Positions 47,725-60,429 of a stretch of 64,000 nt of DNA are shown here, in pieces. A program made the position numbers and the translations under genes. Under the pieces are notes generated by a model. It was not told the DNA's origin. It saw only the letters and a list, made by a program, of their open reading frames with translations, and made no database searches. The stretch's first letter is position 1. Every line of letters begins with the position of its first letter. The DNA lies in the NCBI GenBank assembly GCA_954871525.1, contig OX940861.1, forward strand, positions 10,710,842 through 10,774,841, given 5' to 3'. The stretch is from Parietaria judaica. Its lineage: Eukaryota > Streptophyta > Magnoliopsida > Rosales > Urticaceae.

Positions 47725-49037
47725 TTAGTAGTGAAAGCGAGAGTCGATGAAATCTGGGTTTGTCGTTTCGGTCCTTGCCGTTGTCGTTTGGGCTCTGATC
47801 CTCTTGAACAGAGGCTCCGGCGACGACGACACCGACAGCGATCCGACGGCCCACGAGTCGTTCGAGCTGTCTGAGCTAAATGACGCGTCGACAACGCCGT
47901 TTGGGCTGCTCGGGACCGAGCCGAACATACCGACAACTTTACGCTTCTTGGATTGTAGGCTCGCATTTGCCAATTCCCATATCAGCTTAAGACAGTCATC
48001 GGATTTTTCCTGCACAAAAACAAGACAATATACTTAATTAAGCTAATTTTAGATTAATATGATTTTTTAAGAATTTAAATTCTAACTATACCTTATCGAT
48101 TCCCAGAATACCCAGAAGCTGTTCTTGGTATTGGCTATGAAGACGAGGCTCTATACTATCCACCACATGCAGCATTGTGGCTGTTGCCACTGTGGATGGG
48201 AGAAAAGCCATCATTCTTGAATCTGCACGTATACACCAAAACGACATTACGTTTTACATATATATATATATATATATTTACGAGTTTTTTCAGAGAAGTA
48301 CGGACCTTGAAGGAGTGAGAGAACGATGGTCTCGCATCGTCTGAGAAACTCCCAACAGAGATGGTCCTTCAAGCCGAGCCTCCTCACGAGGTAATCCAGA
48401 AACGACATTGGAGTGACGAGGTTCATTCTCCACTCGAGCGTTGAGAGAACCAAAAGCTCCATTCTCTTTATCGTTCTCGCTTCGAACAAGTACTTGCTCT
48501 CTTCCACCTGAATCATTCATTGAAGAAAAAGATCTCATTTTTATGGCGTATTAAAGAGACCCAGAAGAAATTAATAGCTGAAATGTTCGATCTCCGAACA
48601 CCCACTTGGAAATCTAGCAGGAGCGGGACATGGGTCTCCTCCACTTTGGCGGCGATTGAGAGACACGCGACGGCCGCGAGATGGGTCATCCACGGCTTGT
48701 CCCTCTCGAAGCGAAAGCTGACGAGAAACCGGTCAAGATAGTCAACGGCGAGAGTCGCCGTGAGGGCGGAGAAAGAGTAGAAAGCGACGGTCCTCAGCGT
48801 CCACGCCACGGCCTCTCTGCGAGCCTCGCCCAGCGACGCGTCGTTTAGGAGGGCCTCCGAGAGAGGATTCTCTCTCTCCTTCGATAGCAGAGAGCTCAGC
48901 TCGTGGTCTTCCCAGCTCAGGTCCAGCTCCAGCAGAGTCAACGGAAACGGGCTCGGCTTGGTCAACGGGGCCTCCTCTTCCTCTCGGTCCTCCCAGTGCT
49001 CTTCCGAGCAGTACAGAGCGTCCAAGAGGAAAGCCAT
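47725..49037 (-). CDS. CYCD3: D-type cyclin (CYCD3-like), 4 exons
   Basis: Regulatory subunit of CDKA that phosphorylates retinoblastoma-related protein and drives G1-S in response to cytokinin and sugar. Exons on the minus strand: 49037-48606, 48507-48306, 48222-48092 and 48009-47725, all GT-AG, giving 349 residues (Arabidopsis CYCD3 proteins are about 360-376). The Rb-binding LxCxE motif is LYCSE at residues 8-12. The cyclin box N lobe contains AVAWTLRTVAFYSFSALTAT, AVDYLDRFL and CLSIAAKVEET. The C lobe starts in exon 2 (KRMELLVLSTLEWRMNLVTP) and continues to LLGILGIDK. The C-terminus is Ser-rich with FKRIRAQ. Exon-intron positions match known CYCD3 genes as far as I recall. No damage seen. 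Confidence 0.94.
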
Positions 49038-49089
49038 TTCGGTGTTCTTCTTCCGAGAAGAAGATGTTCGAGTGAGGGCTCATACTAGA

Positions 49090-49200
49090 GGTTGGTCATC
49101 CCTCTCTCTCTCTCGCTCCACAGTGAAACAATGGTGGGGTTAAGTAAGGAAGAGAGACCAAAAGGAAGGAGCCCAAAGGTCCAAAGGATGTGTTTATATT
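49090..49200 (-). promoter_or_regulatory. cyclin D core promoter and 5' UTR
   Basis: On the minus strand a TATA-like ATATAAA lies at 49193-49199, about 155 bases before the ATG, followed by a GA-repeat leader (49100-49118) common in plant 5' UTRs. No E2F site was recognised by eye. Confidence 0.45.
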
Positions 49201-49459
49201 TCATTAATAAGAAGGGTTTGTATATTTGTGTTGTGTCTACATAGTTTATTATTAGGGCACAGAGATTATTGGCCAAAAAAGACCACCAAAAACGTGAATC
49301 ATGGGCCATGCAGCACCAATAGTCGACACGTGACGCTCGTACCGCACATCCTACCATTGGTCCCATCGCGAAATATCGACCGTTGGATGGAATATCGAAA
49401 TATTGGACCAAATATTATTATTATTATTATTATTTTCTATTTACTGCTACTGGCTTGAC

Positions 49460-50600
49460 AAATGACAAATGACAAATGACAAATGACATTCTCCATTTGT
49501 TTTCACAGCTTTAATTACTGTTTTGACCCTTTTTGTTTGGTTTTGTGGAAGGCCACTCTTGAGGGTGCAGAGAGTGGGTGAAATTGGCGCAGGCGGGAGA
49601 GAGACACTGCACAGTGCCCGATGCATGAAATTAACGTCATACAGCGATGATGGACACAAAGTATCAAAACAATTATTAATTACATTATCATAAAACAAAA
49701 ACACGAGAAAATTGAACGGACATATATTATTCGGAACTGAATAAATACCAACACTAAATAGTAAAATTTCCAAATTAAATTAAATTTCGGAAATCATTAA
49801 ATATTAGAAGTCTTTTTCTTCTTCTTTTTAGCTATTCAATTTCTAAAATAACTATTTGCACCTTGACTTTGTAGTTTGCTGTTTCCCTACATGTGATTTT
49901 TTTTTTTCTATTTACCCCTTAATTTTGTACTTTTCGCTATTTTTTTTCCTCATTGGTATACCTAAACCTGTAAATGTCTATGAAATCTATAGTCCGACAC
50001 TAAATACTTTTATTTTAAAAAAACTTCATTTTTTTGGACCCGGACTTATCCGGGTCCGTATTTTTTAATTTTTTAATTTTTTAATTTTTAGGTTTAAAAT
50101 GTTTTTTTTTAATATATACAAAAAAATTCTCCGACCCGAACTCGTCCGGGTTAAAAAAAAATCCGGTATATGCATGCTCTAGATATTTACAGAATTAAAT
50201 ACACGGTGAAAAATGCACTCAGCTATAACGCAATTTTAACCTTTTTTTTTATAGAGATAAAACAATGTTAAATTGTTATTTTACAAAATTATGATGAGAT
50301 AAGGATAAAAACAAAATCAAGGGTGTCAAGAAAAAATTACTGTGAAGCTATCGATAACTAAGCCGAGTTGTCGATTTTTGAACTCAATCAATCAACTACC
50401 TCAATAATCACTCGCGTTTTTTTCTCATTAATTTACAAACTCTAGCTAATTATGTCAAACGATTAGGTGAGTAGTATCCAATTATGAACACCCGGACCGG
50501 ACGACAAAAACTCAATTCCATGAAATCATTATTTCTTCAGGATTAATTAACTCATGTTAAATACATCACATTTATATAAAATAGATATGATCCATTGCTA

Positions 50601-50664
<64 letters not shown>

Positions 50665-51583
50665 TGTATATATCTGACAGAAGAGCCTCGGAATGGAATC
50701 AAAATAATGAGAAGAATCGTGCATTGCGAAACACCAACAGTAGCATGCATATGCATGATCTACTTACCACTAACAGGCCACGTTCAAGCCCATGCCAAGA
50801 AAATAACCCCATCTTCAACCTACAAATACCCACCTCCCTATTTATATTTATATTTATATATATACACTCAAGTATATATTATATATTTCGAGAGAAAGCT
50901 AACAACAAAACGGTCTCATGGTCATTAAGCCAACACTCGACGTTAGTGTTATTGGGGAAACTGCCAAAGTAGGAAGACAAAGTGTGGTGATCATGAGATT
51001 ACCTTATATTCGAAAACCGATGGAATTAATTCGATTTTATTATATATTTAACTGGAGGATGAAATAAAGATGATCAATGAGAGTCGAGATCTGATCTTCT
51101 CTTCTGGTTCTGGTTGATGTCTGAGGTGTGTTTTTGGAAGTACATGCTTTCCAGCGCAATATAGTGGCCCAGAGAGAGAGAGAGAGAGAGTGCAGATATG
51201 CGAGAGACAACTCGCTCGCGTATGTAATGCACAAACCCAAACCAGACTCAGCACACCATTAATGTTGTGCCTGCATCGCTCCTAATGGACCATCGGAAAC
51301 TGTGTCTCTCTCTCTCACTTCCTAAATATATATTATATATATACAAGGTTTTGATCTAGATTAGTTTATTTTGGCCCGGCCCGTTAGGCAGTTTTTCTAG
51401 AAGAACAGAGGGATCGAACCGATATACTTGCTTGTTCGTTATGTATTTTCGATTACGAAATATCGTTGCATTTTTAAGGGTTGATTAACCCGTCACTGTA
51501 TCTGAAGGTTTAACTCGTACTCTATTTTCGCCAGTGTAACCTCTTTTTCAATCATACTTATTATTTTTCTCTACACGCGTCAT
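49460..51583. other. AT-rich intergenic region
   Basis: No gene recognised. Contains four copies of ACAAATG at 49460-49487, a (TA)n tract at 50606-50660, a (GA)n tract at 51171-51191 and CT-rich stretches near 51303. Open frames near 50554-50972 are driven by the TA repeat. Confidence 0.55.
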
Positions 51584-51591
51584 GTTTTCTT

Positions 51592-51787
51592 TAGTGGCGG
51601 CTCATAATATAAATTTCGGGGAGGGGGTTAATTAAGCAAAATTAAAGATAATAAATAAAATAAAACAAATTTCATGATTTCATGGTAAATTTGAAGAATT
51701 GAAAAAAATTCACATAAATTTTGAACGCTTTTTCAGAAATATAGGGTGGACTACAACCCTTTTCGGGTCCTTATAGATCCGCCACGG
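51592..51787. mobile_element. 196-bp hAT MITE
   Basis: Left TAGTGGCGGCTCATAAT, right TTATAGATCCGCCACGG; the shared inverted core is GTGGCGG. Perfect 8-bp duplications GTTTTCTT at 51584-51591 and 51788-51795. Both ends share the GGGGAGGGGG and GGACTACAACCC motifs with the larger element at 54459. Confidence 0.85.
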
Positions 51788-51795
51788 GTTTTCTT

Positions 51796-53839
51796 CCGGA
51801 TTTCGGTTACCACTTATGATTTTTGAATAAAATATATAGTTATTTCTTAGGAGATAGGATGTTAATTTTATATTATATATATATAAATTATAACTATGAA
51901 TGATTTGGTAATTATATAATATATCCATAAAGTGCCTTATAAGTGTTGTCATAGAAGAAATACTTATTTTTGAGCCATGCATGAAAAAAATAGTAGTTCA
52001 GATTTCAGAAATATGCATGATGCATGAGAATCATATCAATTTCAATAGACAACTTTGAATAATAATAATAACACAAGGACACTTTCGGTGCAGTGTATAC
52101 TTGTGTTAAATGTGTATATTTTTCTTTTATGTATGGCCTTGTTACTTGTTATAATGGGATTGTTTTCATTTTTTATTCTCGCTAGTTACATAAATTAAAA
52201 TTACAGTGATGAAAATTGAATATATCACTGCAAGAGCAGTCCATTACAATGGACCTGATCTGCACCGAAACGTTGCTTTCTTTTCTTTTTCTTTTTCGTC
52301 TCATTTTTATTGAATAATTTCCTTGGTATTTGTTGTGCTCTTCTTTAATCTTTATAGGTTCTCTCTCGAGAAATGAAGCCCTAGCTATAGAGAATTGCTA
52401 CAAAAATGTGAGCAACTCAGAGAAAAAGTGATAAAAAGTCTTGCTAGAAGCAGAAGCAAATGTTTAACAAGAGAGATTTTTTCTTTTATTTTCATCTTTC
52501 TTTCTTTCTTTTCACCCTTTTCGTGTCTTTTAGAGGTAGTGATTCCCAGTGCACGCCAACAAAGTACACCATGAGTTTGTGTAGACAAAATTACCGATTG
52601 ATTGGTTTACGTGGAGTCAATTACATAATCATGATGTAACTAAACACCGCCGCTTTAGGCCGGAAAGCCAGTTACAATTTATCGGTTACAATAAATGGCG
52701 GCCAAGTATTTAACCGCGCGAATGGTTAGATTATGTCACTTGGAGAAATTCTCTCGATGAATCACTGCAACGTCGAAGATTCGCCGCTTTTTTTAAGCAA
52801 ATAATTTGTAACGCGAGTATTTACGGAATATGTGATCAAGAGTTTTTTAGCTTGCAACTGAAAATTTATCCCGAGAGAAATACGTGTGTGATCGAGAGTT
52901 TTTGAATTTATACGTAATAAATCTAGAATCTTTGGAGTGGGTAGAAGTACCGCACCAAGTGACATTATTTTCATCACTTTCTTATCGGGAATAGATCGAA
53001 CCAAACTACATATTACCAAATTAACATATTCAAAATTTATTCCTTCAATTATTATTTTTTTACTCTTTTACTTTAATCAACCTGATCATTGCCAATTTTT
53101 TTGCTGGTGTTATTGACCTCTGGGATTTAACAAAACAAGAAACAGCTGTTTCATTATTATAGTCAAAGTCAGATTAACCCACTCTCGGAAAGTGGCTGGT
53201 TTTATTGCAATGGCAACAACAGAAAGCAAAGCCCTTTATTGGAACTCATCAACCGTCCCTTTAGTAAACCCGTATTGCTATTTTTGCCCGATGGGACCAA
53301 CTTTGCATCCCAGCCGTTCGTGAGCTCTGATCGATCATGATCATGAGCTTTTAATAACAAAGGATGAAAGTTTTGTCCTCATACTCGGTTAATTCCGGTT
53401 CCCCATTCCAGTTAAAATTACGGTTTCTCATATTAAGAAAGGAGAACTAGTCATCGAAAGAAAATAAAAATAGCCCAAACCCGGTTTAGTTGTATTGATT
53501 TTTTATTTATTTACTTACTATACTTTTTAACTTAGGGATTTTGTTTAAGGCTTATTTCTTATATTATATAAAGCTTTGACTCTGTATATTGTTTGTTTTA
53601 ATTGCTTCTTTTCAATTTTTGAACAATTTAAAATCAGTGTAAAAACTTGTTGTTTTTCTTAAAACTTAATTTGATTAATTAACAATAACATGAACATAAT
53701 AAAAACTGGGACGGTCCAATTTCGGATGGATTATCGATTTAAAAAAACCCGGCCTTTCTACTGAGTTTCACCCCTACTTTTAAGATTAAGTAACTAATCA
53801 TCAATCCAAATTCTTACGTACGAATTAACTTGCTTGCTT
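51796..53839. other. AT-rich intergenic region
   Basis: No gene, RNA gene or bounded transposon recognised; all open frames are short and without recognisable domains. Confidence 0.55.
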
Positions 53840-53848
53840 TATTTATTA

Positions 53849-54317
53849 GGGTTAATGACGGCAAAAATACCCAAAGTTTGCTCAAAGAACCCCTCGTGTA
53901 CCCAAAGTTTAAAAGTGGTGGCAAAAATACCCAAAGTCGCATTTGAAGAGTTGACCACTCCATTCTCGTAACGCCGTTAACTTGCCCGTTAACTCTGGCC
54001 ACGTGGACAAATGTGGGTTGCTGACATAATAATTTTTGCCACGTTAACGAGCCCACATCAGCCTCGTTTACGACAAAACACGGAATTAAACCCCTAATTA
54101 ATACTATTTAACACAACTAATTGAACCCCTAATGATTACACTTAACAAAACAGATTTGTCCACGTGGCCAGAATTAACATGTAAGTTAACGTCGTTACGA
54201 AAATGGAGTGGTCAACTCCCCAAATGTGATTTTGGGTATTTTTGCCACTACTTTTAAACTTTAGGTACACGAGGGGTTCTTTGACCAAACTTTGGGTATT
54301 TTTGCCGTCATTAACCC
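53849..54317. mobile_element. foldback element family A copy 4, complete
   Basis: Starts GGGTTAATGACGGC and ends GCCGTCATTAACCC. Flanking 9-bp repeats TATTTATTA (53840-53848) and TATTTAATA (54318-54326) differ at one base, supporting Mutator-like transposition. The arms are inverted over about 170 bases; the centre carries CCCCTAATTAATAC-type sequence also found in the copy at 9387. Confidence 0.88.
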
Positions 54318-54458
54318 TATTTAATATGTGATTACTGTGCCCACGTGGATTTAATCCAGCCAGTTCCAATGTAATTAGTGTGAGCTTAATGATCGTGTTT
54401 TTCTAATCCTATCCCACTATGAATATGATTAACAAAAAGAATTTACATAAGCTGTTCG

Positions 54459-55617
54459 CAGTGGCGGATCCAGGAAAATATATTGGAGGGGGCTACAATT
54501 TTTTTTCATTAAATAGACCGGATAATTTAGCGGTAATAGTTACAAAATATACCGGATAATTCAACAGTAATACATATAAAATTTCCAAATAATTTACGAT
54601 AATAATGACAAAATTTGCTGAATTTTGTCATCAGTGGTCGTCAAATTCTTTTCTTTGTCAAAAAAAGCTCACCTAGCATGATCGAAACATCAAGTTCTTA
54701 AAGAATCATCGATTGTTTTCATATGAAAAACACGAAACTATAATTCAATATAAAGTTCCAATCTAAACTAAAATAATTCAGCACAAATTTCTTACAAAAT
54801 TAATATTTAAACAACTGTATTAAAAAAATCCAGTAAAATTTACACTAACTAAATCAATCTCAAATTCAACACTTAATAATTTAAAAATATATTTTTACTT
54901 TAGAACATAAATCACTAGCTGAACCGTGAATTAAGTTACTGCGGCCGGGCTGCAACAGTAGCACTAGGGTGATCCAACAAAGTCCCTTCGTAATAATTCC
55001 GAGTCAAATAAGATCCAAACAGTTGTAATAAAGTTTATTAAATAAACACATAAGTTTTTAATACTTGCGCTAGTATCGTAATACATAAACACACAATCGG
55101 AGTTATATAATAAACACACAAAATGTGAAGAGAAAAAAAAAAAAAAACCATTATACTTCAAGAAAGAAAAAAAGAAAGAGTGAGACCTGAGACTCGTTGA
55201 TTTAGACTTTAGAGTTCTATAAGAAATAGATTCAAGGAAATAGTATAGAACTTTTTCATTTAATGAGTATCGTATTCAAAATAAAATAAAAAAAATGTAA
55301 TAAAAAATTGCCTGGCTGGCTGTGAGTCCTGAGCAGTTGTTGATCCTTTGAGTCTTTGACTGAGCAACGAAGGGATGATGGAGTCAAGGAGCTAGGTTGA
55401 CGAATGATTGACTGTGCGTGTGGGTTAAGGCTGAAGTGAAGTGTGTGGGTCCCTCCAGTGAAGAGGGCTGAAACGTAGAGTTTATTGGGCTCAAATGGGG
55501 GCTGAAATTATTTTTATTGAAGGGACTAATTAGTTTTGGGCCTAATCCTCTAATGGACTTTGCATGTGGGTTGGGGGGACTACAGCCCTCCTTGGGCTGG
55601 GCTTAGATCCGCCCCTG
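54459..55617. mobile_element. non-autonomous hAT element, 1.16 kb
   Basis: Starts CAGTGGCGGATCCAGG and ends TTAGATCCGCCCCTG. Perfect 8-bp duplications GCTGTTCG at 54451-54458 and 55618-55625. Next to the ends are GGAGGGGGCTACA and GGGGGGACTACAGCCC. The AT-rich interior has no transposase frame. Confidence 0.92.
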
Positions 55618-55625
55618 GCTGTTCG

Positions 55626-56142
55626 TAATTGATTGATTTTAAGTTTAACTACTAGAACTAAGCTGTAAATGCAGTGTAACTCTCTAGCCTGACGTGAAAA
55701 GAGAATCGTTGACCTTGGATTTAAATAGATAATGGATAACCTAGTAATCGGTGATGAGATTTGATTATAAATCACTATACACAAACAAAGGCTATCAATT
55801 AGCGGATCTTCTGATTCCAGATTAAGATTTAATCAATTATTTAATTAAGAATGATATCCGACTGTTATTTTTAAGCGTCACGAGATTTGAACTCTCATTT
55901 AAAATAATTGAATTTCTAACAATTAGCAACTAAAGATATATTGTGGGAAAACAATAAAGAAACTAATTTTTACTCGTTTGACTACGTTTATTTTTTATTT
56001 CTTTTAAATAAACTATACTAGAATTACTCAGTTCTAAAAAAAAAAAAGATAATAAGCTTTTTTAGCAGGGTTTTTCGGTTCAATTGTTGCACAAAATGGA
56101 GGACAAAACATTGAAGTGAATCCCAACAAATCGCTTAAATGA
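55626..56142. other. AT-rich intergenic spacer
   Basis: Nothing recognised between the hAT elements at 54459 and 56151. Confidence 0.55.
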
Positions 56143-56150
56143 GTTTTGGG

Positions 56151-56411
56151 TAGGGCTGCAACTCGCGGTGTCGCGACGAGTCGCGACTTAATCGCCAAAA
56201 ATCGTCACTGTAGAAGTCGCGACGAGTCGTGGTGGGGGGAGGTCGCGACTCGTCGAGAGAGAGAGATGTGTTACTTATGTGAGAGGGAGAGAGAGAGAGA
56301 GGGAGGAAGAGAAAGTCGCGACGATGCACCGAATCGCAACTGGTCGCGATTTTTTACGCCGAATCGTGACTGGTCGCGACTAGCAACAGTGAATCGCGAG
56401 TTTCAGCTCTA
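56151..56411. mobile_element. 261-bp hAT MITE with GTCGCGAC subterminal repeats
   Basis: Starts TAGGGCTGCAACTCGCG and ends CGCGAGTTTCAGCTCTA. Perfect 8-bp duplications GTTTTGGG at 56143-56150 and 56412-56419. The interior is packed with GTCGCGACGAGTCGCGAC-type palindromic motifs plus a GA run. Termini and motifs match the transposase-bearing element starting at 62739. Confidence 0.92.
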
Positions 56412-56419
56412 GTTTTGGG

Positions 56420-58095
56420 TACATGCTATGTGTGTTCCTGTCCTAAAACAGTTATTTTTCGGTGATAATCTCAAGTCGTATTTGCTTGTGGTGTGGTCAA
56501 ATAATTGCTGTTTAAGGATTGGCTTTGTGTTTGTGACAGGCACACACCGAGAGACCAAACGCACTAAAGGACAAATTTATCGTATAAATGTACTGTATTA
56601 CTAGTAGCCCACTCTTTGACCAGTACAACCGTAGATTTTAGCTCAAAATGGTTCATTTTTTCCGCATCTCCTGTTTCGTCACTCGCTGATTTGCCATCTC
56701 AGACCTGATGGGAAATTTCATGACACCTTTCACTTTTAGTAATCCTTAGTTGAGAGATAAGTAGATGCAACTTACTATACCAATGGAATCATGTCATCGT
56801 TGAATTGACACATAATTGCTGTATATGATGTCTCAAAAACGGGTCAAAGTCGTGTTCAATTCAGCACATCGAAGACCTTGTATGATTCATAAGAGATTAC
56901 TTTTCGGTGCATATTTTTTAAAATTTAGTGTTGATCTACAATGCGGTACATATATAGAGCTGTTTAGTACCAATTAAGCATATATGCATTCTGAAAATAT
57001 AGTCGCAAACAACAACGAAATACGTTGGCGAAGTCCAAAAATTGAAGAAAATAAGATAACTAACGCTAAACTGTAAGGCATTATCTTCATGTAAAATATA
57101 GTATTCCAAAAATTCTACAGATCTTCAAAATTCTAAGTCCGAACAACAATAGAATCATATGTAAAATAGTAAGATGGTCGGAATAAATATCTCTTAAATA
57201 TAAACTGATATAATTAGCATTGCATTTCAAAGTATCTCTGATATATATATATATATACCTTTTTTACGTAAAATAAAAGCCGTAATAGCATAAGAACCCT
57301 CGTAAATGGAGGTGGCGTTTAGCAACCGCCTCGTACTAGAGACACTCACCAATTTTACCTTTTTTTTTATTATTATTATTTTTACAGAATTTTCGATAAA
57401 TTCGACAAGTGGCACTAAAAGCGGTAACCGGATAGTTTTTGTAAACCTCCAGATGATAATGTAAGTCTAAAATGAGAGTCATCGATATGTCCCACTAGTT
57501 AGGTTGTAAAACAGAGGAGAGGTTAATGGTTGAAGGCTGGGCAAAGGTGGGCAAGGAATTTAACCTCTTCCTTCCCCTTGGATGATTATCCCACGAGGGG
57601 GCCTCGGTCGGCGTTGAGGTTCGGCTGTAAGTTGAATTCCGTGATGGGAATTAAGTGAAAGTGAAGGAAAGGCCTTTGTGGATTTAGTATTGGGTTTCGC
57701 TCTTTGGACTTAATTGTCTGGCACAGACCATTGTTCACTCGCTTCCTAGATCCTCCCCTCATAAGCCACACCGCATAGATCTCAAATGTAAGTCTGAACT
57801 CTGAATGGTCATGGAAACAAACAGGCAAACAAAAACTAAAGTTTCACTTCAATCATTTCCTTTGTCCTCATTTGCAAACAAAAAAAAAGTTTGAAATCAT
57901 GGCACGGATCATCATTCATTTCATCTACCTCGTTGAGGATCAGATGATCTCTATAATTTACAGGCCAAAGAACTAATATAAATATTATATATATATATAT
58001 AGCCGAAAAACTATGGTGGTGTATCAAATCAAAGTGACATTAAACAAAAAATAGAAGAATCAGAAGTTACATACTTACTTACAATTTACACCCAG
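56420..58095. other. intergenic region
   Basis: No gene recognised. An 80-codon minus-strand frame at 57586-57828 has no known domain. The right end should contain the 3' UTR of the DCL-family gene, which is transcribed leftwards. Confidence 0.5.
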
Positions 58096-60313
58096 TTAAC
58101 CTCTACTGCGTTTAAAATGTTGGCGTATAAACCTCTCGGCGTGCGACGGATATTTCTGTCGGATGTATTGGCGGATACACTTTTGGTAGGAGAAATCTAC
58201 CCATGCGCCATCGGTTCTGATGAGAAATAGGCACCTTGATTGCTTGAACTGGGGATGCCGATCGACCTTGGGGAAACGCAGAATTAGTACTTTATATTTC
58301 CATTGAAGAAGATTATCAAGATTTGACACGACCGATTTGAATCACCAAAGGAATTAATTAATTTACATTCAATTATTAACCTAGTGATCAGGATCTCACA
58401 TCAGAAAGATAGATAAAGTGACTTAACAAAGTTTATGTTATGTCCTGAGATCAGTGACCTCGTTTCGCGAGAGGGTCCGTATCAGTTTACAAGGTAATGA
58501 GTAACTTTTCTCATTGATAATTTTGGATGAATCCTTTGATAGTTAACATGATATCAAAGCCCAGAAGATTCAAGCGCGTATTAGTCCAAAAAATAAAATA
58601 ATAGGAATCGACCCGAAATGAGTGAGCATAAAAGAGATACTATTTTGACATGGCATGTTAAGGATCCTACGCCAAAAATAAAAGGTAATTTACAAGAATT
58701 ATACGGTCCTTCAAAAAAAAAAAACAAGGATTATACGGTCAGGAGTTACTCTTTAAACTGCCCATTGGTTTTGAAATGGAACGTGCAATACTCAACAAAG
58801 TCAACATAATAGTCATAAAACGTGATAGGAACAGGACGATATTTCTGCATGAAGGTTCAAGAAGGAAATGCATCCAATAAAAGGTATATGCCTTTCAAAT
58901 TTTGCATCAATTTATCATTATCTCCTTAGATTATGTTAACCATCATAACAAGTGGTTGCTTTTTTATTTGCTATATTTTGATGGTTCAATACTGTGGAAA
59001 ATCCATTAAGTAAAACCTAATATACGTTGAACTGCTAAACCCACTATTGAACAACAAAACAAGGAGAACTAGATTCTGTTGCATAATACTCTCATCACTT
59101 TCTTATGGCTCTTGAATGAGAACAATCCCATGTTTTCACAAGAAGTATGCAGATTCTTACTTATATCTTATTCGAAACACGTGTTCAGGAATCGATTTCA
59201 TTCGCATACATTGAAGTTTTGAATAAGAAAAATTGCCTCCATAGGGAATTAAAAAGTGAAAAAAGCTTTGTTTGTAAGTTGGACATGCTCTAATCTCTTC
59301 ATTGAACACGAATAGGTCCTTCACCATGTTGATGCCTAATTGAATAGTACAGAACATCTCTTAAGAGAGTTTTGGTCTTCCACTGAAAGGACCGATCGAT
59401 TATCTCTAGTTATCAGTAGAGAATTCGAGAGTCCCATCATTGCGATGAGTTTCTCTTAGATTATCGGTTCAAGTCCTATCAGACTATATGTTCTACAAGA
59501 CAACAACAACTACAAACATGAAGATTGAATTGCAAGAGAAGAGTCGCGATCTTTACTTATCAGTAGAATGAACGAATGCATACCATAATAGAATCAAGTC
59601 CACATCCAACTTTGTCGTCAGCCCGGGGATGGTAGACCAGAAGCTTCTCGACAATGGCTTTCTCGTCTTCAGCTTTTAGGCGCTCTCCATCCATGTACCT
59701 GCCATACCCAAACCTGCTCATCAATATCCATGGTTGCAAGGTGGTATTCACCCAAACAGAGTGATGCATATGAGTCCATAAATGATTCTGACTATCCTCA
59801 ACCTTGACCATTTTCTATATGACCATCTCTTCAACCTTAGGTTTTCTGAAGCATCAGTGTTGCAATGGCTATAAGCTCGCTAATTTCTCGGTGTATCAAC
59901 AATTAAACACAGAAAACTTGGGAGAAGAAGCAAACTCACGTCGTGGAATGAAGGATATCCTTGGTGAGCAAGAGAATGGGCTCAATTTCCCTGAGGATTT
60001 CCTCTTCTTTATCCTTCCACTGCCGGTACTCCAGGTCGCTCCACCTCTGGTACTTCGGCGGCTCGCGCAGCCTCGCGTCGTCGGACGCCGCCGAGGTCTC
60101 CTCCGGCGCAGCCGAGTCTCCGGCGGTGGTGCAGAGCGGCCGGCGATACGGCGGAGAAATGCGCGCCACGGATTCGGCGGCGGCGGAGAGCCTGTGGTGG
60201 TTGAGGTGCAGGCGCTGCCGGAGAAGCGGTAGGCCTCTGAGGAGCGGTGACGCCGCCATCGGTGGTGGTGGTATGGCTGGTTCGAGGGGCGTGAGAAAGG
60301 GTATGAAAGCCAT
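58096..60313 (-). CDS. DCL: DCL-family protein (DUF3223), organelle-targeted, 3 exons
   Basis: Homologue of tomato DCL (defective chloroplasts and leaves), a plastid protein family needed for chloroplast development and rRNA processing. Exons on the minus strand: 60313-59940, 59698-59584 and 58266-58096; introns are GT-AG with phases 2 and 0; 219 residues. The first 75 or so residues are rich in Pro, Ala, Ser, Leu and Arg with few acids, like a transit peptide. The domain follows: PPKYQRWSDLEYRQWKDKEE, EPILLLTKDILHS, YMDGERLKAEDEKAIVEKLL, YHPRADDKVGCGLDSIM, VDRHPQFKQSRCLF, RTDGAWVDFSYQKC and KYPSHAERFIRQHFKR. The start is either 60313 or the in-frame Met at 60259 (MAASPLLRG), which gives a more typical targeting peptide. 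Intron 2 is long (1.3 kb). Plastid versus mitochondrial location is open. Confidence 0.93.
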
Positions 60314-60357
60314 TGTGGACCTTCGGAGCTTGGAGCGAGACCCATTGGATCATGGAC

Positions 60358-60425
60358 GGCCCATAAGATTTTGCCCGTTGGCCCACTGTTGATCCTGGCC
60401 GTGCAATCTCGTGGGCTGTGGCCCA
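60358..60425 (-). promoter_or_regulatory. cluster of site II (TGGGCY) motifs upstream of the DCL-family gene
   Basis: TGGGCC/T elements occur at 60358-60363, 60380-60385, 60412-60417 (opposite strand) and 60420-60425, just upstream of the first ATG. Such clusters bind TCP factors and mark plant genes for ribosomal and organelle proteins. No TATA box was seen. Confidence 0.6.
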
Positions 60426-60429
60426 CCTA

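Noticed and set aside
50554..50972. Two overlapping 124-125-codon frames
   Set aside because: Tyr-Ile repeats from the TA tract; no domain or splice context.
59380..59470. tRNA-like sequence with GGTTCAAGTCC in intron 2 of the DCL gene
   Set aside because: A B-box-like motif only; no convincing A box or cloverleaf.
59896..60426. Several long frames on both strands over the first DCL exon
   Set aside because: GC-rich shadows; only the 60313 frame continues through splice sites into the DCL domain.
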